A stretch of DNA of 64,000 bases from Marinobacterium_A aestuariivivens (GCF_042661465.1 NZ_JBHSWE010000001.1:744001-808000); one strand, 5' to 3'; positions 27,483 through 37,926 are shown, counted from the first letter of the stretch. Notes: a model not told the origin generated them from the letters alone. Numbers and translations: made by a program.

Positions 27483-28540
27483 ATGGCACTGATCCGTTCC
27501 AGTTCACCTCACCTGCATAATGCCGGCAGCACCGCCAGCATCATGCGGCTGCTGCTGATCGCAACACTGCCCGGCCTCGCGGCGATGACCTTCTTCTTCG
27601 GCTGGGGCACCCTGCTCCAGGTTGGCTGGGCCATGCTGCTGGCGGTCGGTTTCGAAGCCGCGGTGATGAAGTTGCGCCGGCGTCCGATCGGTTTCTACCT
27701 GCGCGACTCCAGTGCCCTGGTCACGGCGATTCTGCTGGGCCTGGCACTGCCGCCGTTCTCTCCCTGGTGGCTGATGATGGTCGGTATCTTCGTCGCCATC
27801 GTCATCGCCAAGCACCTCTATGGAGGCCTCGGCAACAACCCGTTCAATCCGGCGATGGTGGCCTATGCGCTGCTGCTGGTGTCCTTCCCGGTCGAGATGA
27901 CGCGCTGGACGGCGCCCTTCGTACTGCAGGGGGATGAAGGCTGGCAGGTGCTCGGTCTGGTCGACACCTTCAAGCTGATCTTCGGCGCCCTCGATCACAG
28001 TGCCGTCGATGCCTTCACCTCGGCCACGCCGCTCGACGAGCTGCGCCACCGCGGCGGCCTCACCACCGAGGAGGCGTTCCGTCAGTCCGAGGTGCTCGCC
28101 AACGGCGTCGGGGCCTGGCATGCGGTTGCCGCCGCCTACTTCATGGGCGGTGTCTTTCTGCTCTACCGCAAGGTCTTTACCTGGCACACGCCGATATCCA
28201 TGCTGGGAACCCTGGCGGCGGTCTCGACGCTGTTCTATCTGTTCGTACCGGACAGCTACGCCGATCCGTTTTTCCACCTGACCATGGGCGCGACCATGCT
28301 CGGGGCCTTTTTCATCGCCACCGATCCGGTCACGGCCGCCACCAGCAATCGCGGCAAGCTCATCTACGGCGCCGGTATAGGCCTGCTGGTGTTCATCATC
28401 CGCACCTGGGCAGCTACCCCGACGCCGTCGCCTTCGCAGTGCTGCTGATGAACCTGGCCGCGCCCTTTATCGATCAGTACACCCAGCCGCGCACCTATGG
28501 CCATGCCAGGGCCAAGCGCGGCCTGAAGGAGAACGCCTGA
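27483..28540 (+). CDS. rnfD: Rnf complex subunit RnfD, one apparent frameshift
   Basis: 352 residues after correction. It is a membrane protein with about ten helices and the covalent FMN site motif AFTSATPLDELR, where the Thr of SAT carries the flavin. The frame breaks at 28408-28410, where ACCTGGGC should be ACCTGGGGC, restoring IRTWGSYPDAVAFAVLLMNL. The stop overlaps the rnfG start. Confidence 0.92.
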
Positions 28541-29190
28541 TGCAGATGCTCAGCGCCATCAGCCGCAGCACGACCGGCATTGCGATCTTCGCCGTCGTCA
28601 CCGCCGGGCTGATCGCCATCACCCAGGTTGGCACCGCCGATCGCATCCGCCAGAACGAACTCGAACAGCAGGCCCGGGCACTGTACGAGATCGTGCCACG
28701 GGACAGCCTCGACAGCGACCTGCTGGAGCATCCGGTGGAGTTCGTCGCACCCGATCTGCTCGGCCATGAGCGCCCCGAGACCGCCTACCGGGCCTTCCGC
28801 GACGGCGAACCGGTGATGGTGATCCTGCCGGTGACCGCGCCGGACGGCTATACCGGCGAGATCAGCATGATCGTCGGCATCAACCGGGACGCCAGCGTAG
28901 CCGGCGTCCGGGTGCTGGCCCACAAGGAAACCCCGGGCCTTGGCGACAAGGTCGACCTGAAGAAATCGAAATGGGTGCTGGGCTTCGAGAACCAGTCCAA
29001 GGCCGAGGGCGAGGATCCGAGCTGGGCCGTGCGCAAGGATGGCGGCCGCTTCGATCAGTTTACCGGTGCCACCATCACGCCGCGGGCTGTCGTCACGGCC
29101 GTCGGCCGCGCGGTCGACTATTTCCGCGAGCACCGCGCCGAACTGCTCGGCCTGCCGGAACAGACGCAACAGGAGGTCAGCAATGGCTGA
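28540..29190 (+). CDS. rnfG: Rnf complex subunit RnfG
   Basis: 216 residues, intact. One N-terminal membrane helix, then a periplasmic FMN-binding domain with FTGATITPRAV, where the Thr is the covalent FMN site. HKETPGLGDKV is also conserved. It overlaps rnfD by one base and rnfE by eight. Confidence 0.95.
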   Translation: MQMLSAISRSTTGIAIFAVVTAGLIAITQVGTADRIRQNELEQQARALYEIVPRDSLDSDLLEHPVEFVAPDLLGHERPETAYRAFRDGEPVMVILPVTAPDGYTGEISMIVGINRDASVAGVRVLAHKETPGLGDKVDLKKSKWVLGFENQSKAEGEDPSWAVRKDGGRFDQFTGATITPRAVVTAVGRAVDYFREHRAELLGLPEQTQQEVSNG

Positions 29191-29889
29191 TTACAGAAAG
29201 ATCACCCTCGACGGCCTCTGGCACAACAATCCGGCGCTGGTTCAGCTGCTGGGACTCTGCCCGTTGCTGGCGGTCACCGGCACCGTGGTCAACGCCATCG
29301 GCCTGGGACTGGCCAGCACCCTGGTGCTGACCGGCTCGAACCTCACGGTCTCGCTGTTCCGCCATTTCGTGCCCGATGCGGTGCGGCTGCCGATCTTCGT
29401 CATGATCATCGCCGCCTTCGTCACCTCGATCGAGCTGCTGATGCAGGCCTTTACCTACGAGTTGTACCAGATTCTCGGCATCTTCATCCCGCTGATCGTC
29501 ACCAACTGCGCCATCATGGGTCGCGCCGACGCCTTCGCCTGCAAGAATCCGGTCGGCGCCTCGGTACTCGACGGCCTGATGATGGGCATCGGCTTTACCG
29601 CGGTACTGATGATACTCGGCGCCATGCGCGAGGTGCTGGGTCTGGGCACCCTCTTCTCCGACATGCAGCTGCTGTTCGGGCCGATGGCGGAAAGCTGGAA
29701 GATTACCCTTGTGGGCGACTATTCCGGCTTCCTGTTCGCAATCCTGCCCCCGGCGCCTTCGTCGGCATGGGCCTGCTGATCGCATTGAAGAACATCATCG
29801 ACACGCGTCTCGAAGAACGCCGACGCGCGCTCAAGCCAAAGGCCGAAGGCGGTTCCAAGCGGGTCCGCGTTACCGGACACATCAGCTAG
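29183..29889 (+). CDS. rnfE: Rnf complex subunit RnfE, one apparent frameshift
   Basis: 235 residues after correction. Six membrane helices, homologous to RnfA, with conserved LLGLCPLLAVTGT and LIVTNCAIMGRADAFACKNP. The frame breaks near 29752, where one more G restores LPPGAFVGMGLLIALKN. It ends with a basic tail. It is the last Rnf subunit gene, before nth. Confidence 0.92.
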
Positions 29890-29941
29890 AAGCGACAAGC
29901 GGCAAGCAGGCCGCTGCCACGCTTGTCGCTTGTCGCTTAAA
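29890..29941. repeat. Hairpin of inverted heptamers after rnfE
   Basis: AAGCGACAAGCG (29890-29901) is exactly complementary to CGCTTGTCGCTT (29920-29931). Both arms are made of 7-bp units (AGCGACA AGCGGCA; GCTTGTC GCTTGTC). No T tract follows, so it is not a standard terminator; it lies 22 bp before the nth start. Confidence 0.8.
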
Positions 29942-29962
29942 ACTTGCAGCTGTCTTTAAACC

Positions 29963-30598
29963 ATGAACGCAACCAAACGCCACCAGATATTCAGCCGCCT
30001 GCGCGACGACAATCCCGAGCCGACCACCGAACTCGAGTACCGGACGCCGTTCGAGCTGTTGATCGCCGTGATCCTCTCGGCCCAGGCCACCGACGTCGGG
30101 GTCAACAAGGCCACACGCAGGCTGTTTCCCGTCGCCAATACCCCGGAGGCGATCCTGGCCCTGGGCGTCGACGGCCTGAAGGAATACATCAAGACCATCG
30201 GCCTTTTCAACAGCAAGGCCGAGAACGTCATCAAGGCCTGCCGCATGCTCATCGAGCGTCACAGCTCCGAGGTGCCCGAGACCCGCGAAGCCCTCGAGGC
30301 CCTGCCCGGCGTCGGTCGAAAGACCGCCAACGTGGTACTCAATACCGCTTTCGGCCAACCCACCATGGCGGTCGACACCCACATCTTCCGCGTCTCCAAC
30401 CGCACCGGCATCGCCCCGGGCAAGACGGTGCTCGAGGTCGAGAAGAAGCTGATGCGTTTCGTGCCGAAGGAGTTTCTGCAGGATGCCCACCACTGGCTGA
30501 TTCTGCACGGCCGCTACGTCTGTGTCGCACGCCGCCCCCGCTGCGGCGCCTGCCTGATCGAGGATCTGTGCGAGTACAAGCACAAGACGGAGATTTAG
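29963..30598 (+). CDS. nth: Endonuclease III (DNA glycosylase/AP lyase)
   Basis: 211 residues, intact and typical. It has the helix-hairpin-helix LPGVGRKTANVVL with the catalytic Lys, the catalytic Asp in VDTHIFRVSNR, and the [4Fe-4S] motif C-x6-C-x2-C-x5-C at the end (CVARRPRCGACLIEDLC). It removes oxidised pyrimidines from DNA. Linkage to rnf is conserved in many gammaproteobacteria. Confidence 0.97.
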   Translation: MNATKRHQIFSRLRDDNPEPTTELEYRTPFELLIAVILSAQATDVGVNKATRRLFPVANTPEAILALGVDGLKEYIKTIGLFNSKAENVIKACRMLIERHSSEVPETREALEALPGVGRKTANVVLNTAFGQPTMAVDTHIFRVSNRTGIAPGKTVLEVEKKLMRFVPKEFLQDAHHWLILHGRYVCVARRPRCGACLIEDLCEYKHKTEI

Positions 30599-30911
30599 GG
30601 ATCCCATCGTAGGTTGGGTGGAGTCCGAAGGACGAAACCCAACATTGGCGCGAGGCGCGAGGCGTAGGGTGCCGGTGACCGCCACGGACGGTGGAAGGCC
30701 GCCCCGCTGAAATGTTGTAAACGCAGGAGCGCTTTACAGTGAAGTGAAGCGAAGCGCACCATCTCTATCGGTGCGCTTCGCTGCGCGCAGGACGCATTGA
30801 GCGAGGCAACCGCCATGGACGGCGGGAGGCCGACCGGCATTGCAGGAGCAAATGCCAGCGAACTGCGCCATGCCCCCGGCAGGTTTCGCTCCGCTCAAGG
30901 TGCCCTACCAC
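30599..30911. repeat. Convergent intergenic region with palindromic repeats
   Basis: About 310 bp without a gene. It contains a short GTAGG-type palindrome (GTAGGTTGGGT 30609-30619 with ACCCAAC 30637-30643) and a perfect 13-bp inverted repeat AGCGAAGCGCACC / GGTGCGCTTCGCT (30748-30760 and 30770-30782). A motif ACCGCCACGGACGG (about 30677) recurs as ACCGCCATGGACGG (about 30809). It could end transcription from both sides. Confidence 0.7.
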
Positions 30912-32395
30912 TCACAAATAGATCGAGCGGCCGTCGTCGCGCCAGATGGCATAGGTGATGCCCGCGCCCTGGCCGTTGACGAACATGAACTTGCCGTCGG
31001 GCGAGAAGCAGGCGCCGCAGAACTCGCTGGTATCCAGGTTGTTGTGGGCGAACTGGAACAGGCCGCCGCTGGCATCGACGCCGACGATATACTGGCCGTA
31101 GCGTGCCTCGCCCGGCTGACCGCCGCTGCCGTCCTCGCACAGATAGAGGGTGCCGTCGCGCGCGACGGTAATGTTGTCGGGGCCGTCGAGCAGGTTTTCG
31201 TCGGTGGACTCGACCACCAGCCTGATCGTCTCGTTGCGCGGGTTGTAGCACCAGACCTGCCCTCCCCTTCGTCGCCGGCATTGCTGGCGACGAAGTAGAT
31301 GCTGTTCTGGTGAGTCCAGGCGCCTTCACCGCGGTAGAACAGTGCTGCGCCCTTGAACTGGGCTTCGTGACGCAGCGTATCGCCGGCCGGATCCACGTCG
31401 TCCAGCCTGACCCAGCGAACCTTCAGTTCCTGGCCGAGGAACGGCAGCATGCTGCCGGCGGCGCCGCCGCCATAGCCGCGGGTATCGACCTGGGATCCGT
31501 TTGAAAGATTGTTGAGCGGCAGCAGATCACCGTTGCAGTCCGACGCCTGGTCCGGCTCGATCACCATCGCGTAGAGGTCGCCGCCCTGCTGCAGGTCGCC
31601 GAAGCCGTTCGGCCGCTTGTGCGGCACGAAGCGGTAGAAGGCGCTGTCGCCGCGGTCTTCGGTCTCGTAGACGAAGCCGGTCTGCGGATCGACGGCGATC
31701 GCCTCATGGTTCATCCGTCCCATCGCCACCAGCGGCACCGGCTCGACGGCTTCGCCCAGCATCGACGGCACCTCGAAGTTGTAACCGTGCTTGCGGGTCG
31801 CGCGGCCGTCCGTATCCGGGGTGGTCATGTTTTCCTCGCAGCTGATCCAGGAGCCCCAGGGCGTCTCGCCGCCGGCACAGTTGCGGATGGTGCCGCCGAG
31901 GGAGACATAGTCCTGCACGACCCGCCCCTGGCGATCCACGATCAGAGTGCTGGTACCGCCGCCGCCCAGGCCGCCGAAGTCGTCGTAGTTCTGGCCGTTC
32001 GGCGCCACGCATTTCAGGGAGCTGCCGATGCTGCACTCATGGTTGCGCACCAGCACATAGCTGCCGGCACGGCCCTGGAAACAGCCCATGCCGTCGTGTT
32101 TTTCGGGCACCAGGGTGCCATCGTTCATCTGCGATCCCTTGATCGAAATGGCGCTGTAGCTGAACCCCTGCGGCAGGCGCAGCAGCGGCATGTTGATCAG
32201 ATCGCCGAGCTCCAGACTATTGACCGGGATCTTTTCGACCAGGGCACCGAAACCGGGGACCAGGAAGCTGGCCGGGCTGCAGCCGGGCGCAGCCAGGGCT
32301 CGGCGGCTGTGCAGCAGCCCGAGCGGGCTCAGGGCGGTGCCGGCCGCGGCAGCGGACACCAGACTGACGAACTGACGACGGGACATCTTCGACAT
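30912..32395 (-). CDS. DUF839 (PhoX-like) Tat-exported protein, one apparent frameshift
   Basis: 494 residues after correction. It starts with a twin-arginine signal (SRRQFVSLVSAAAAGTAL) ending near ALA-AP. The DUF839 beta-propeller follows: RNHE, NCAGGETPWGSWISCEEN, and a second half with DGPDNITVARDGTLYLCEDG and EFCGACFSPDGK. PhoX-type members are Ca/Fe phosphatases of the periplasm; many DUF839 proteins have unknown substrates. The frame breaks at 31260-31262, where one more base restores DEGEGQVWCYNPRNETIRLV. The gene is alone, flanked by repeats on both sides, and convergent with nth. Confidence 0.85.
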
Positions 32396-32703
32396 GGAGT
32401 TTGCCTCTCGTAAAGCCTTGATTAGGTTCGTGAGTTGCGCGAGAGCGGCAACAACGTTCGCACTCAGGACGACAGCGGCGCGAAAGCCGCTCCTTAAGGC
32501 AAGATGGTTTCAGCGCCACCCGGCGGGCAGCGCAAACAGAATAGGCGTTCAGGAAGTCGGTTCGGTGAAGGAAAGGTGACGGTCGAATGAAGGGCCAAGG
32601 CGTGAGGCGTGAGGCGTGTTGTGGGAGCCCACTCTGTGCGGCGAATGACCTCGGTGCCAAACACATTCGCACGGAGGCCGCGCTCCTACACACTTGTAGC
32701 TCT
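32396..32703. repeat. Intergenic repeats: heptamers and REP-like pair (copy 4)
   Basis: About 300 bp without a gene. Three heptamers, GGCGTGA GGCGTGA GGCGTGT, lie at 32599-32619. A REP-like pair, GTGGGAGCCCAC (32621) to GCGCTCCTAC (32689), follows immediately. The promoter of the minus-strand DUF839 gene should lie in the left 150 bp; no clear hexamers were identified. Confidence 0.7.
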
Positions 32704-34069
32704 TCATAACGTCTTCACCGCCGCGATCAGGTGACCGATCACCTTCTGGGCATCGCCGTAGACCAGCCGGCAGTGGTCGAGGTAGAAGAGCGCGTTCTCG
32801 ATGCCGGAGAAGCCGGTGCCCTGCCCCCGCTTGATGACCACCACATTGCGTGCCTGGTCGACGTTGAGGATCGGCATGCCGTAGATGGGACTGTCCGGAC
32901 TGGTACGGGCCATCGGATTAACGACATCGTTGGCGCCGACCACCAGCGCCACGTCGGCGGTCTCGAATTCGCTGTTGATCTCGTCCAGGTCGAAGATCTT
33001 GTCGTAGGGCACACCGGCCTCGGCCAGCAGCACATTCATATGGCCGGGCATGCGTCCGGCCACCGGATGGATGGCGAACTTCACCTCGACACCGCGCTCC
33101 TCCAGCAACTCCACCAGCTCCCAGACCTTGTGCTGGGCCTGGGCCACCGCCAGGCCATAGCCCGGCACGATGATCACCTTGCCGGCGTAGGCCATCTGAA
33201 TCGCCGCATCCAGGGTTCGAACGAACGGATGCTGCCCTCGACGGTCTGCTCCGCGGCAACCGCACCCGGTCCGAAGCTGGAGAAGAGCACGTTGCGGATG
33301 GAGCGGTTCATCGCCCTGGCCATCAGCTGGGTCAGCAGGGTGCCGGCGGCGCCGACCACGGTGCCGGCGATGATCATCGCCGAGTTCTCCAGCACGAACC
33401 CCTCGAAAGCGACCGCCAGCCCGGTGAAGGCGTTGAACAGCGAGATCACCACCGGCATATCGGCGCCGCCGATCGGCAGTGCCATCATGACGCCGAACGC
33501 CAGTGCCAGCGCAAAGAACAGCAGCAGCGTGAAACCACCGGGGTGACCGAAACAGATCACCAGCCCCAGCATCAGCATCAGCGCGAAGACCGCCAGATTG
33601 ATGCGCTGCTGATGCGCGAAGCGCACCGCACGCTGGATGCGGCCATCGAGTTTGGCCCAGGCTACCACGGAACCGGCGAACGAGACGGTACCGATCATCG
33701 CGCCAATTACGGCCAGCAGGACCACCAGCAAGGGATGGTCACCGCCGCGCAGCAGCTCGACCGCGGCGATGGCGCCGGCCGCGCCACCGCCCATGCCGTT
33801 GTAGATCGCGATCATCTGCGGCATATCGGTCATCGCCACCCGGCGTCCGCTGCGCCAGGCCAGCCCGCCCCCAGCACGATCGCGACGACCATCAGCAGAT
33901 AGTTGCCGGCGATCTGCGGGTGCAGGAAGCTCACCACCGTGGCCAGTATCATCCCGGCGCCGGCCCAGACCACCCCGCTGCGGGCGGTCCTGGGCGACGA
34001 CATTCGCTTCAGGCCGAGTATGAACAGCACCGCCGTGGCGAAATAGCTGATCTCGATAAGTTGCAGCAT
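32704..34069 (-). CDS. pntB: NAD(P) transhydrogenase beta subunit PntB, two apparent frameshifts
   Basis: 455 residues after two corrections (E. coli 462). The membrane part has about eight helices. The C-terminal NADP(H)-binding domain carries VIIVPGYGLAVAQAQH, HPVAGRMPGHMNVLLAEA and VVGANDVVNP. Breaks are at 33864-33866 (GAGLAWRSGRRVAMTD restored) and 33213-33215 (CCCTGG for CCCCTGG, restoring SFEPLDAAIQMAY). It couples hydride transfer between NADH and NADP+ to proton flow. It is the last gene of pntAA-pntAB-pntB. Confidence 0.92.
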
Positions 34070-34071
34070 GC

Positions 34072-34359
34072 TCAGTCCTCCCGACTGGACTTGAACATCT
34101 CGAGCATGCGTTCGGTTACGACGTAACCGCCGACGGCGTTGCCGGCCCCCAGCAGCACGCCGACAAAGCCGATCAGCTGCTCGAGGAAGGTCTGTGCCTG
34201 CCCCAGCGCGACCATGGCGCCGACCAGCACGATACCGTGGACGAAGTTCGAGCCGGACATCAGCGGCGTATGCAGGATCACCGGTACCCGCGAAATAACT
34301 TCGTAGCCCACGAAGCCGGCCAGCATGAAGACATAGAGCAGAATAAATCCATCGATCAT
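34072..34359 (-). CDS. pntAB: NAD(P) transhydrogenase alpha subunit, membrane part PntAB
   Basis: 95 residues with three membrane helices. The conserved GYEVISRVPVILHTPLMSGSN and LLGAGNAVGGYVVTERML identify the separate transmembrane piece of the alpha subunit. This three-gene form (pntAA, pntAB, pntB) is common outside the Enterobacteriaceae. It overlaps pntAA by four bases and ends two bases before pntB. Confidence 0.94.
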   Translation of the reverse strand: MIDGFILLYVFMLAGFVGYEVISRVPVILHTPLMSGSNFVHGIVLVGAMVALGQAQTFLEQLIGFVGVLLGAGNAVGGYVVTERMLEMFKSSRED

Positions 34360-35483
34360 GACTCGGTCTCCAGCAGTTTGAGTGTCGGTTCATGGCGGAC
34401 TTCACCGGCATGCGTCAGGACGCTCCGGGCAATCACTTCGTCTTCCCAGTTCAGTTCCAGCCTGCCGTCGCTGATCATCGGCGACAGGAAATTGAACAGG
34501 TTGCGGGCATACATCTCGGTCGCATGCACCGGAATCAGGCTGGGGACATTGAGCGGGCCATGGATGATGACGTCCTGGTGGACCAGGGTTTCGCCCGGGC
34601 GGGTCAGTTCGCAGTTGCCACCGGACTCTGCCGCCAGGTCGACGATCACGGCACCGGGCTTCATGGCCTCGACCATGGCGGCGCTGACGATCCGCGGGGC
34701 CGCTCGTCCCGGAATCGCCGCCGTCGAGATCACCGCATCGGCCAGGGCAATGTGTCGGGCCAGCACCTCGGTCTGAATCCCGAGCTCTTCGGCCGTCAGC
34801 TCCCGGGCATAGCCACCGCTACCTTCGGCTTTCACACCGGTATCGATCAGCCGGGCGCCGAGGCTCTCGACCTGCTCCTTGGCTGCCGGTCGGATATCGT
34901 AGGCCTCCACCTGGGCGCCGAGCCGTCTCGCGGTGGCGATCGCCTGCAACCCGGCGACACCAGCACCGATCACCACGACCTTCGCCGGCCGCACGGTACC
35001 GGCGGCGGTGGTCAGCATCGGGAAAAACACGCTCGAGAGTTCCGCCGCCATCAATGCGGCCTTGTAACCCGAGATCGATGCCTGGGAGGACAGCGCATCC
35101 ATACTCTGGGCCCGGGAAATCCTCGGTACCAGTTCCATGGCAAAGCTGGTGACCTTGCGATCGCGCAACAAACGCACCATTTCAAGATGACGATGCGGCT
35201 GGAGAAAGCCGACGAGTACAGCACCTTCGCGCAGCTGCCCTGCCTCTTCGGGCGTCGGCGGCTGAACCTTGAGTAACACCTCAGCCTCGGCAAGAGGCGG
35301 CTGCTCGACCAGTCGTACCCACTCCTGGTAGGCAGCATCGGGAAAGTGGGCCCCCGCCCCCGCGCCACGCTGGAACAGCACCTCGGCGCCAAGCTGAGCA
35401 AAACGCGCAGCCATGCCCGGATCCAGTGCCACTCTGCGCTCTCCCGGAAATATTTCGCGCGGGACCGCTATCCGTACCCCCAT
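34356..35483 (-). CDS. pntAA: NAD(P) transhydrogenase alpha subunit, soluble part PntAA
   Basis: 375 residues, intact. It binds NAD(H) through a Rossmann fold (VVVIGAGVAGLQAIATARRLGA), with the conserved RQD-loop region (SRAQSMDALSSQASISGYKA) that contacts PntB. It starts MGVRIAVPREIFPGERRVAL, like alanine dehydrogenase relatives. It is first in the operon; a MITE-like element lies 48 bp upstream and so may carry or displace the promoter. Confidence 0.95.
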   Translation of the reverse strand: MGVRIAVPREIFPGERRVALDPGMAARFAQLGAEVLFQRGAGAGAHFPDAAYQEWVRLVEQPPLAEAEVLLKVQPPTPEEAGQLREGAVLVGFLQPHRHLEMVRLLRDRKVTSFAMELVPRISRAQSMDALSSQASISGYKAALMAAELSSVFFPMLTTAAGTVRPAKVVVIGAGVAGLQAIATARRLGAQVEAYDIRPAAKEQVESLGARLIDTGVKAEGSGGYARELTAEELGIQTEVLARHIALADAVISTAAIPGRAAPRIVSAAMVEAMKPGAVIVDLAAESGGNCELTRPGETLVHQDVIIHGPLNVPSLIPVHATEMYARNLFNFLSPMISDGRLELNWEDEVIARSVLTHAGEVRHEPTLKLLETES

Positions 35484-35530
35484 GATCGACCTCCCGTTGC
35501 AACCTGACGCCCCTGCGTCACCTGCGGATC

Positions 35531-35801
35531 CTAGTGTACTGTTTCACCCTAATAGATACTTATAGAGTCCACCAATTCGTGTCCGGCAAGGCGCCGTTCG
35601 CCGGGAATAGTGGCGCTCTTGCCAAGAACGGCAACGCCGCTGGGCGCGAATTGGCGGACTCCCTACGGGCGAGCCGCCAAGGGGCCGTCCGCAGTGTTGC
35701 ATTTTCTCGACATAGGCCCACTATGCCTTCAAAAATGCGCCTTGCGGCCAGCCCCTTGGCGACTCGCTATAAGTGCCTTTAAGGGTGAAACAGTACACTA
35801 G
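35531..35801. mobile_element. MITE-like element with 20-bp terminal inverted repeats
   Basis: CTAGTGTACTGTTTCACCCT at 35531-35550 is the exact reverse complement of 35782-35801. The similarity continues inward imperfectly (ACTTATAGAGTC against ACTTATAGCGAGTC). If the outermost TA is the target duplication, the ends read GTGTACTGTTTCACCC, in the style of IS630/Tc1-mariner elements. The 271-bp body has no transposase; short open frames inside look incidental. The family assignment is inference. Confidence 0.8.
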
Positions 35802-36320
35802 ATCTAAGCATAGCCAGCTATCGGATAAAAAAGAGAGACGTGATGGGTGCTGCCAGCGCCATCGTCAGACACCGGATTTAAGCCTTCGCAGAGAGGGGAC
35901 TCAGACACAAATCGGGCCACTGCCGTTCTTGATCATTGAATCAGATTGTGAAGCTTTGATTGAGGAATGTTGATAATTCGGTTACCCCCACAATCTGTGG
36001 ATAAAACTGTTTGCAATTTTTGGACAGGCGGCTCTGACGCCCATGGTTACAGGCCATTACTTAGATTGAACAAAAAACATACAGAGGTATTTTTTACTTA
36101 TTTTTCAATAGCTTATATAAGTCAACACGGTAATATCAAAATTCTGCCGTCCCCTGAGGATATTTATCGCGATCCATTCCCGGGGTGTGGATGAACAACA
36201 GGAGGTGGCTCTGTCAAGACTGTATTCGTCGCCATTTCACCACATTACGACTTGTTAATTATTCATCTTTATGATCATTCGGCGGCGTTCCGCACAGGCG
36301 GTGGCAGCACCGCCGACAAC
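35802..36320. other. AT-rich gene-free region with DnaA-box-like sites
   Basis: About 520 bp, clearly more AT-rich than its surroundings. It contains TGTGGATAA, a perfect reverse-complement DnaA box, at 35996-36004 and TGTGGATGA at 36186-36194. A 75-codon frame (35967-36194) has a composition unlike neighbouring proteins and no recognisable family, so I do not call it. Near the right end GGCGGTG-GCAG-CACCGCC (36297-36314) could end cysteine synthase transcription. Confidence 0.5.
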
Positions 36321-37331
36321 TCAGTCCGATGCGGCCAGCCAGGCCGGCACCGGCAGATCCTTACTGCGCAGAAATTGGGGGTTGAACAGCTTGCTCTGAT
36401 AACGGCTACCGATATCGCAGAGAATCGTGACCACCGTATGTCCGGGACCGAGCACGCGCGCGATTTGCACCGCGCCGGCGATATTGATCGCACTGGATCC
36501 ACCCAGGCAAAGACCCTCGTGCTCCAGCAGGTCGTAGAGATAGGGCAGGGCTTCCGCGTCGCTGACCTGGAAGGCGTCATCCACATCCAGCCCTTCGAGA
36601 TTGGCCGTGATCCGGCTCTGGCCGATACCTTCCATCACCGAGCTGCCCTCGGCCCGAAGTTCCCCGTCCCTGAAATAGTGAAACAGCGAGGCGCCCATCG
36701 CATCGGTCAGCATGATTTTGACATTCCGGCCGTGCTGTCGCAGCGCCTGGGCTACGCCCGCTAGCGTACCGCCGGTCCCGACCGCGCAACCGAAGGCGTC
36801 TATCTGGCCGTCGGTCTGCTGCCAGATCTCGGCTCCCGTGGTTTCGTAATGGATGCGGCGATTGGCGGTATTGTCGAACTGATTGGCCCAGATGGCGCTC
36901 TGCCCCCGCTGCTGCAGCTCCTCGGCGATACGCCGGGCGACTTTGGTGTAATGGTTGTCGTCGGCATAGGGCACCGCCGGCACCAGGCGCAGGTCGGCAC
37001 CGTAGAGGCGCAGAATATCCTTCTTCTCCCGGCTCTGGGTTTCCGGCATCACGATAATGGTGCGATAGCCCAGGGCATGGGCAACGAGGCAGATCCCGAT
37101 ACCGGTGTTTCCGGCGGTCCCTTCCACAATGGTGCCGCCGGGTTCCAGCAGCCCGCGGCGCTCGGCGTCGCGGATGATGCCAAGCGCCGTGCGGTCCTTG
37201 ACCGATCCGCCCGGATTGAGAAATTCGGCCTTGCCGAGAATGTTGCAGGCGGTCAGCTCCGAAACCCGACGCAGCCGGATCAGCGGCGTATTGCCGATCA
37301 GCGACAGCAGCGCCGGTTGATGCTCGTTCAT
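36321..37331 (-). CDS. cysK: Cysteine synthase (O-acetylserine sulfhydrylase, PLP enzyme)
   Basis: 336 residues from the chosen start MNEHQPALLSLIGNTPLIRL; an upstream in-frame ATG would add 30 residues without similarity to the family. The PLP lysine lies in NPGGSVKDRTA, the phosphate-binding loop is VGTGGTLAG and the substrate loop is EGTAGNTG. The C-terminus CDIGSRYQSKLFN fits the longer CysK type. It makes cysteine from O-acetylserine and sulfide, the last step of the sulfate pathway encoded upstream. CysK and CysM types are not always separable by eye. Confidence 0.88.
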   Translation of the reverse strand: MNEHQPALLSLIGNTPLIRLRRVSELTACNILGKAEFLNPGGSVKDRTALGIIRDAERRGLLEPGGTIVEGTAGNTGIGICLVAHALGYRTIIVMPETQSREKKDILRLYGADLRLVPAVPYADDNHYTKVARRIAEELQQRGQSAIWANQFDNTANRRIHYETTGAEIWQQTDGQIDAFGCAVGTGGTLAGVAQALRQHGRNVKIMLTDAMGASLFHYFRDGELRAEGSSVMEGIGQSRITANLEGLDVDDAFQVSDAEALPYLYDLLEHEGLCLGGSSAINIAGAVQIARVLGPGHTVVTILCDIGSRYQSKLFNPQFLRSKDLPVPAWLAASD

Positions 37332-37926
37332 GTTGAAGCCTCCCATGTCGGACCGGCCCCGCGTGAACACGGGCCCCGGGATTGACGCATTGACTGCTGC
37401 AAAGTATGGCACCTGCAGCACTTTTCCGGCTGTGGAAAGCCGAAGAAGCCATGCACTGGATTACTCACACAAACTGTGGATAAGAGTCTGGATAAAACCG
37501 GGACACTCTCGCCAAAGCCAGTCAATACGGGCAAATCAGCAAATCGAACGAAAACCGGACAGTACGATATAACTTCTTAAGTTTCAGCAAGTTATAGATA
37601 AAGTAGAAAATTTACGGATAGAAAATAAGGCCCCTGTCAAGCTTGACAACAGCCATTTCGACATTGTGTAAAAGATTTTCGATGCGGGCCGGAATCGGGC
37701 ACCGGGCCTGCAAAGGCGTAGGGTGGAATAAGGGCCGAAGGCCCGCATTCCACCGGTGACATCTGGCACCGGCGGGCCTATCGAAGCGACTACATGCGCC
37801 GGAGGCAGCGGTCACAAGGTACCGCGAAGCATCCCGAAGCCGTCGGTGGAACGCCACCCGGAATGCGATTCACCGGAGTGCGACTCACCGAAGGAGTTCG
37901 TAGGCTCATTCCAGCCTACGCGCTAT
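37332..37926. other. Intergenic region with DnaA-type box and GTAGG-type repeat
   Basis: About 595 bp with no gene. The cysK promoter should be in the right part of 37332-37480. TGTGGATAA (DnaA-box-like) is at 37475-37483, followed by an AT-rich stretch to about 37625. A GTAGG-type palindromic repeat spans 37718-37919 (GTAGGGTGGAATAAG ... CATTCCAGCCTAC), directly adjoining the left end of the ferredoxin cassette array. Confidence 0.6.

Noticed and set aside
35967..36194. 75-codon frame in the AT-rich region
   Set aside because: No ribosome-binding site of note, no recognisable domain, composition unlike neighbours.
35984..36194. Replication origin
   Set aside because: Only two or three DnaA-type boxes and no dnaA, dnaN, gidA or parAB nearby.
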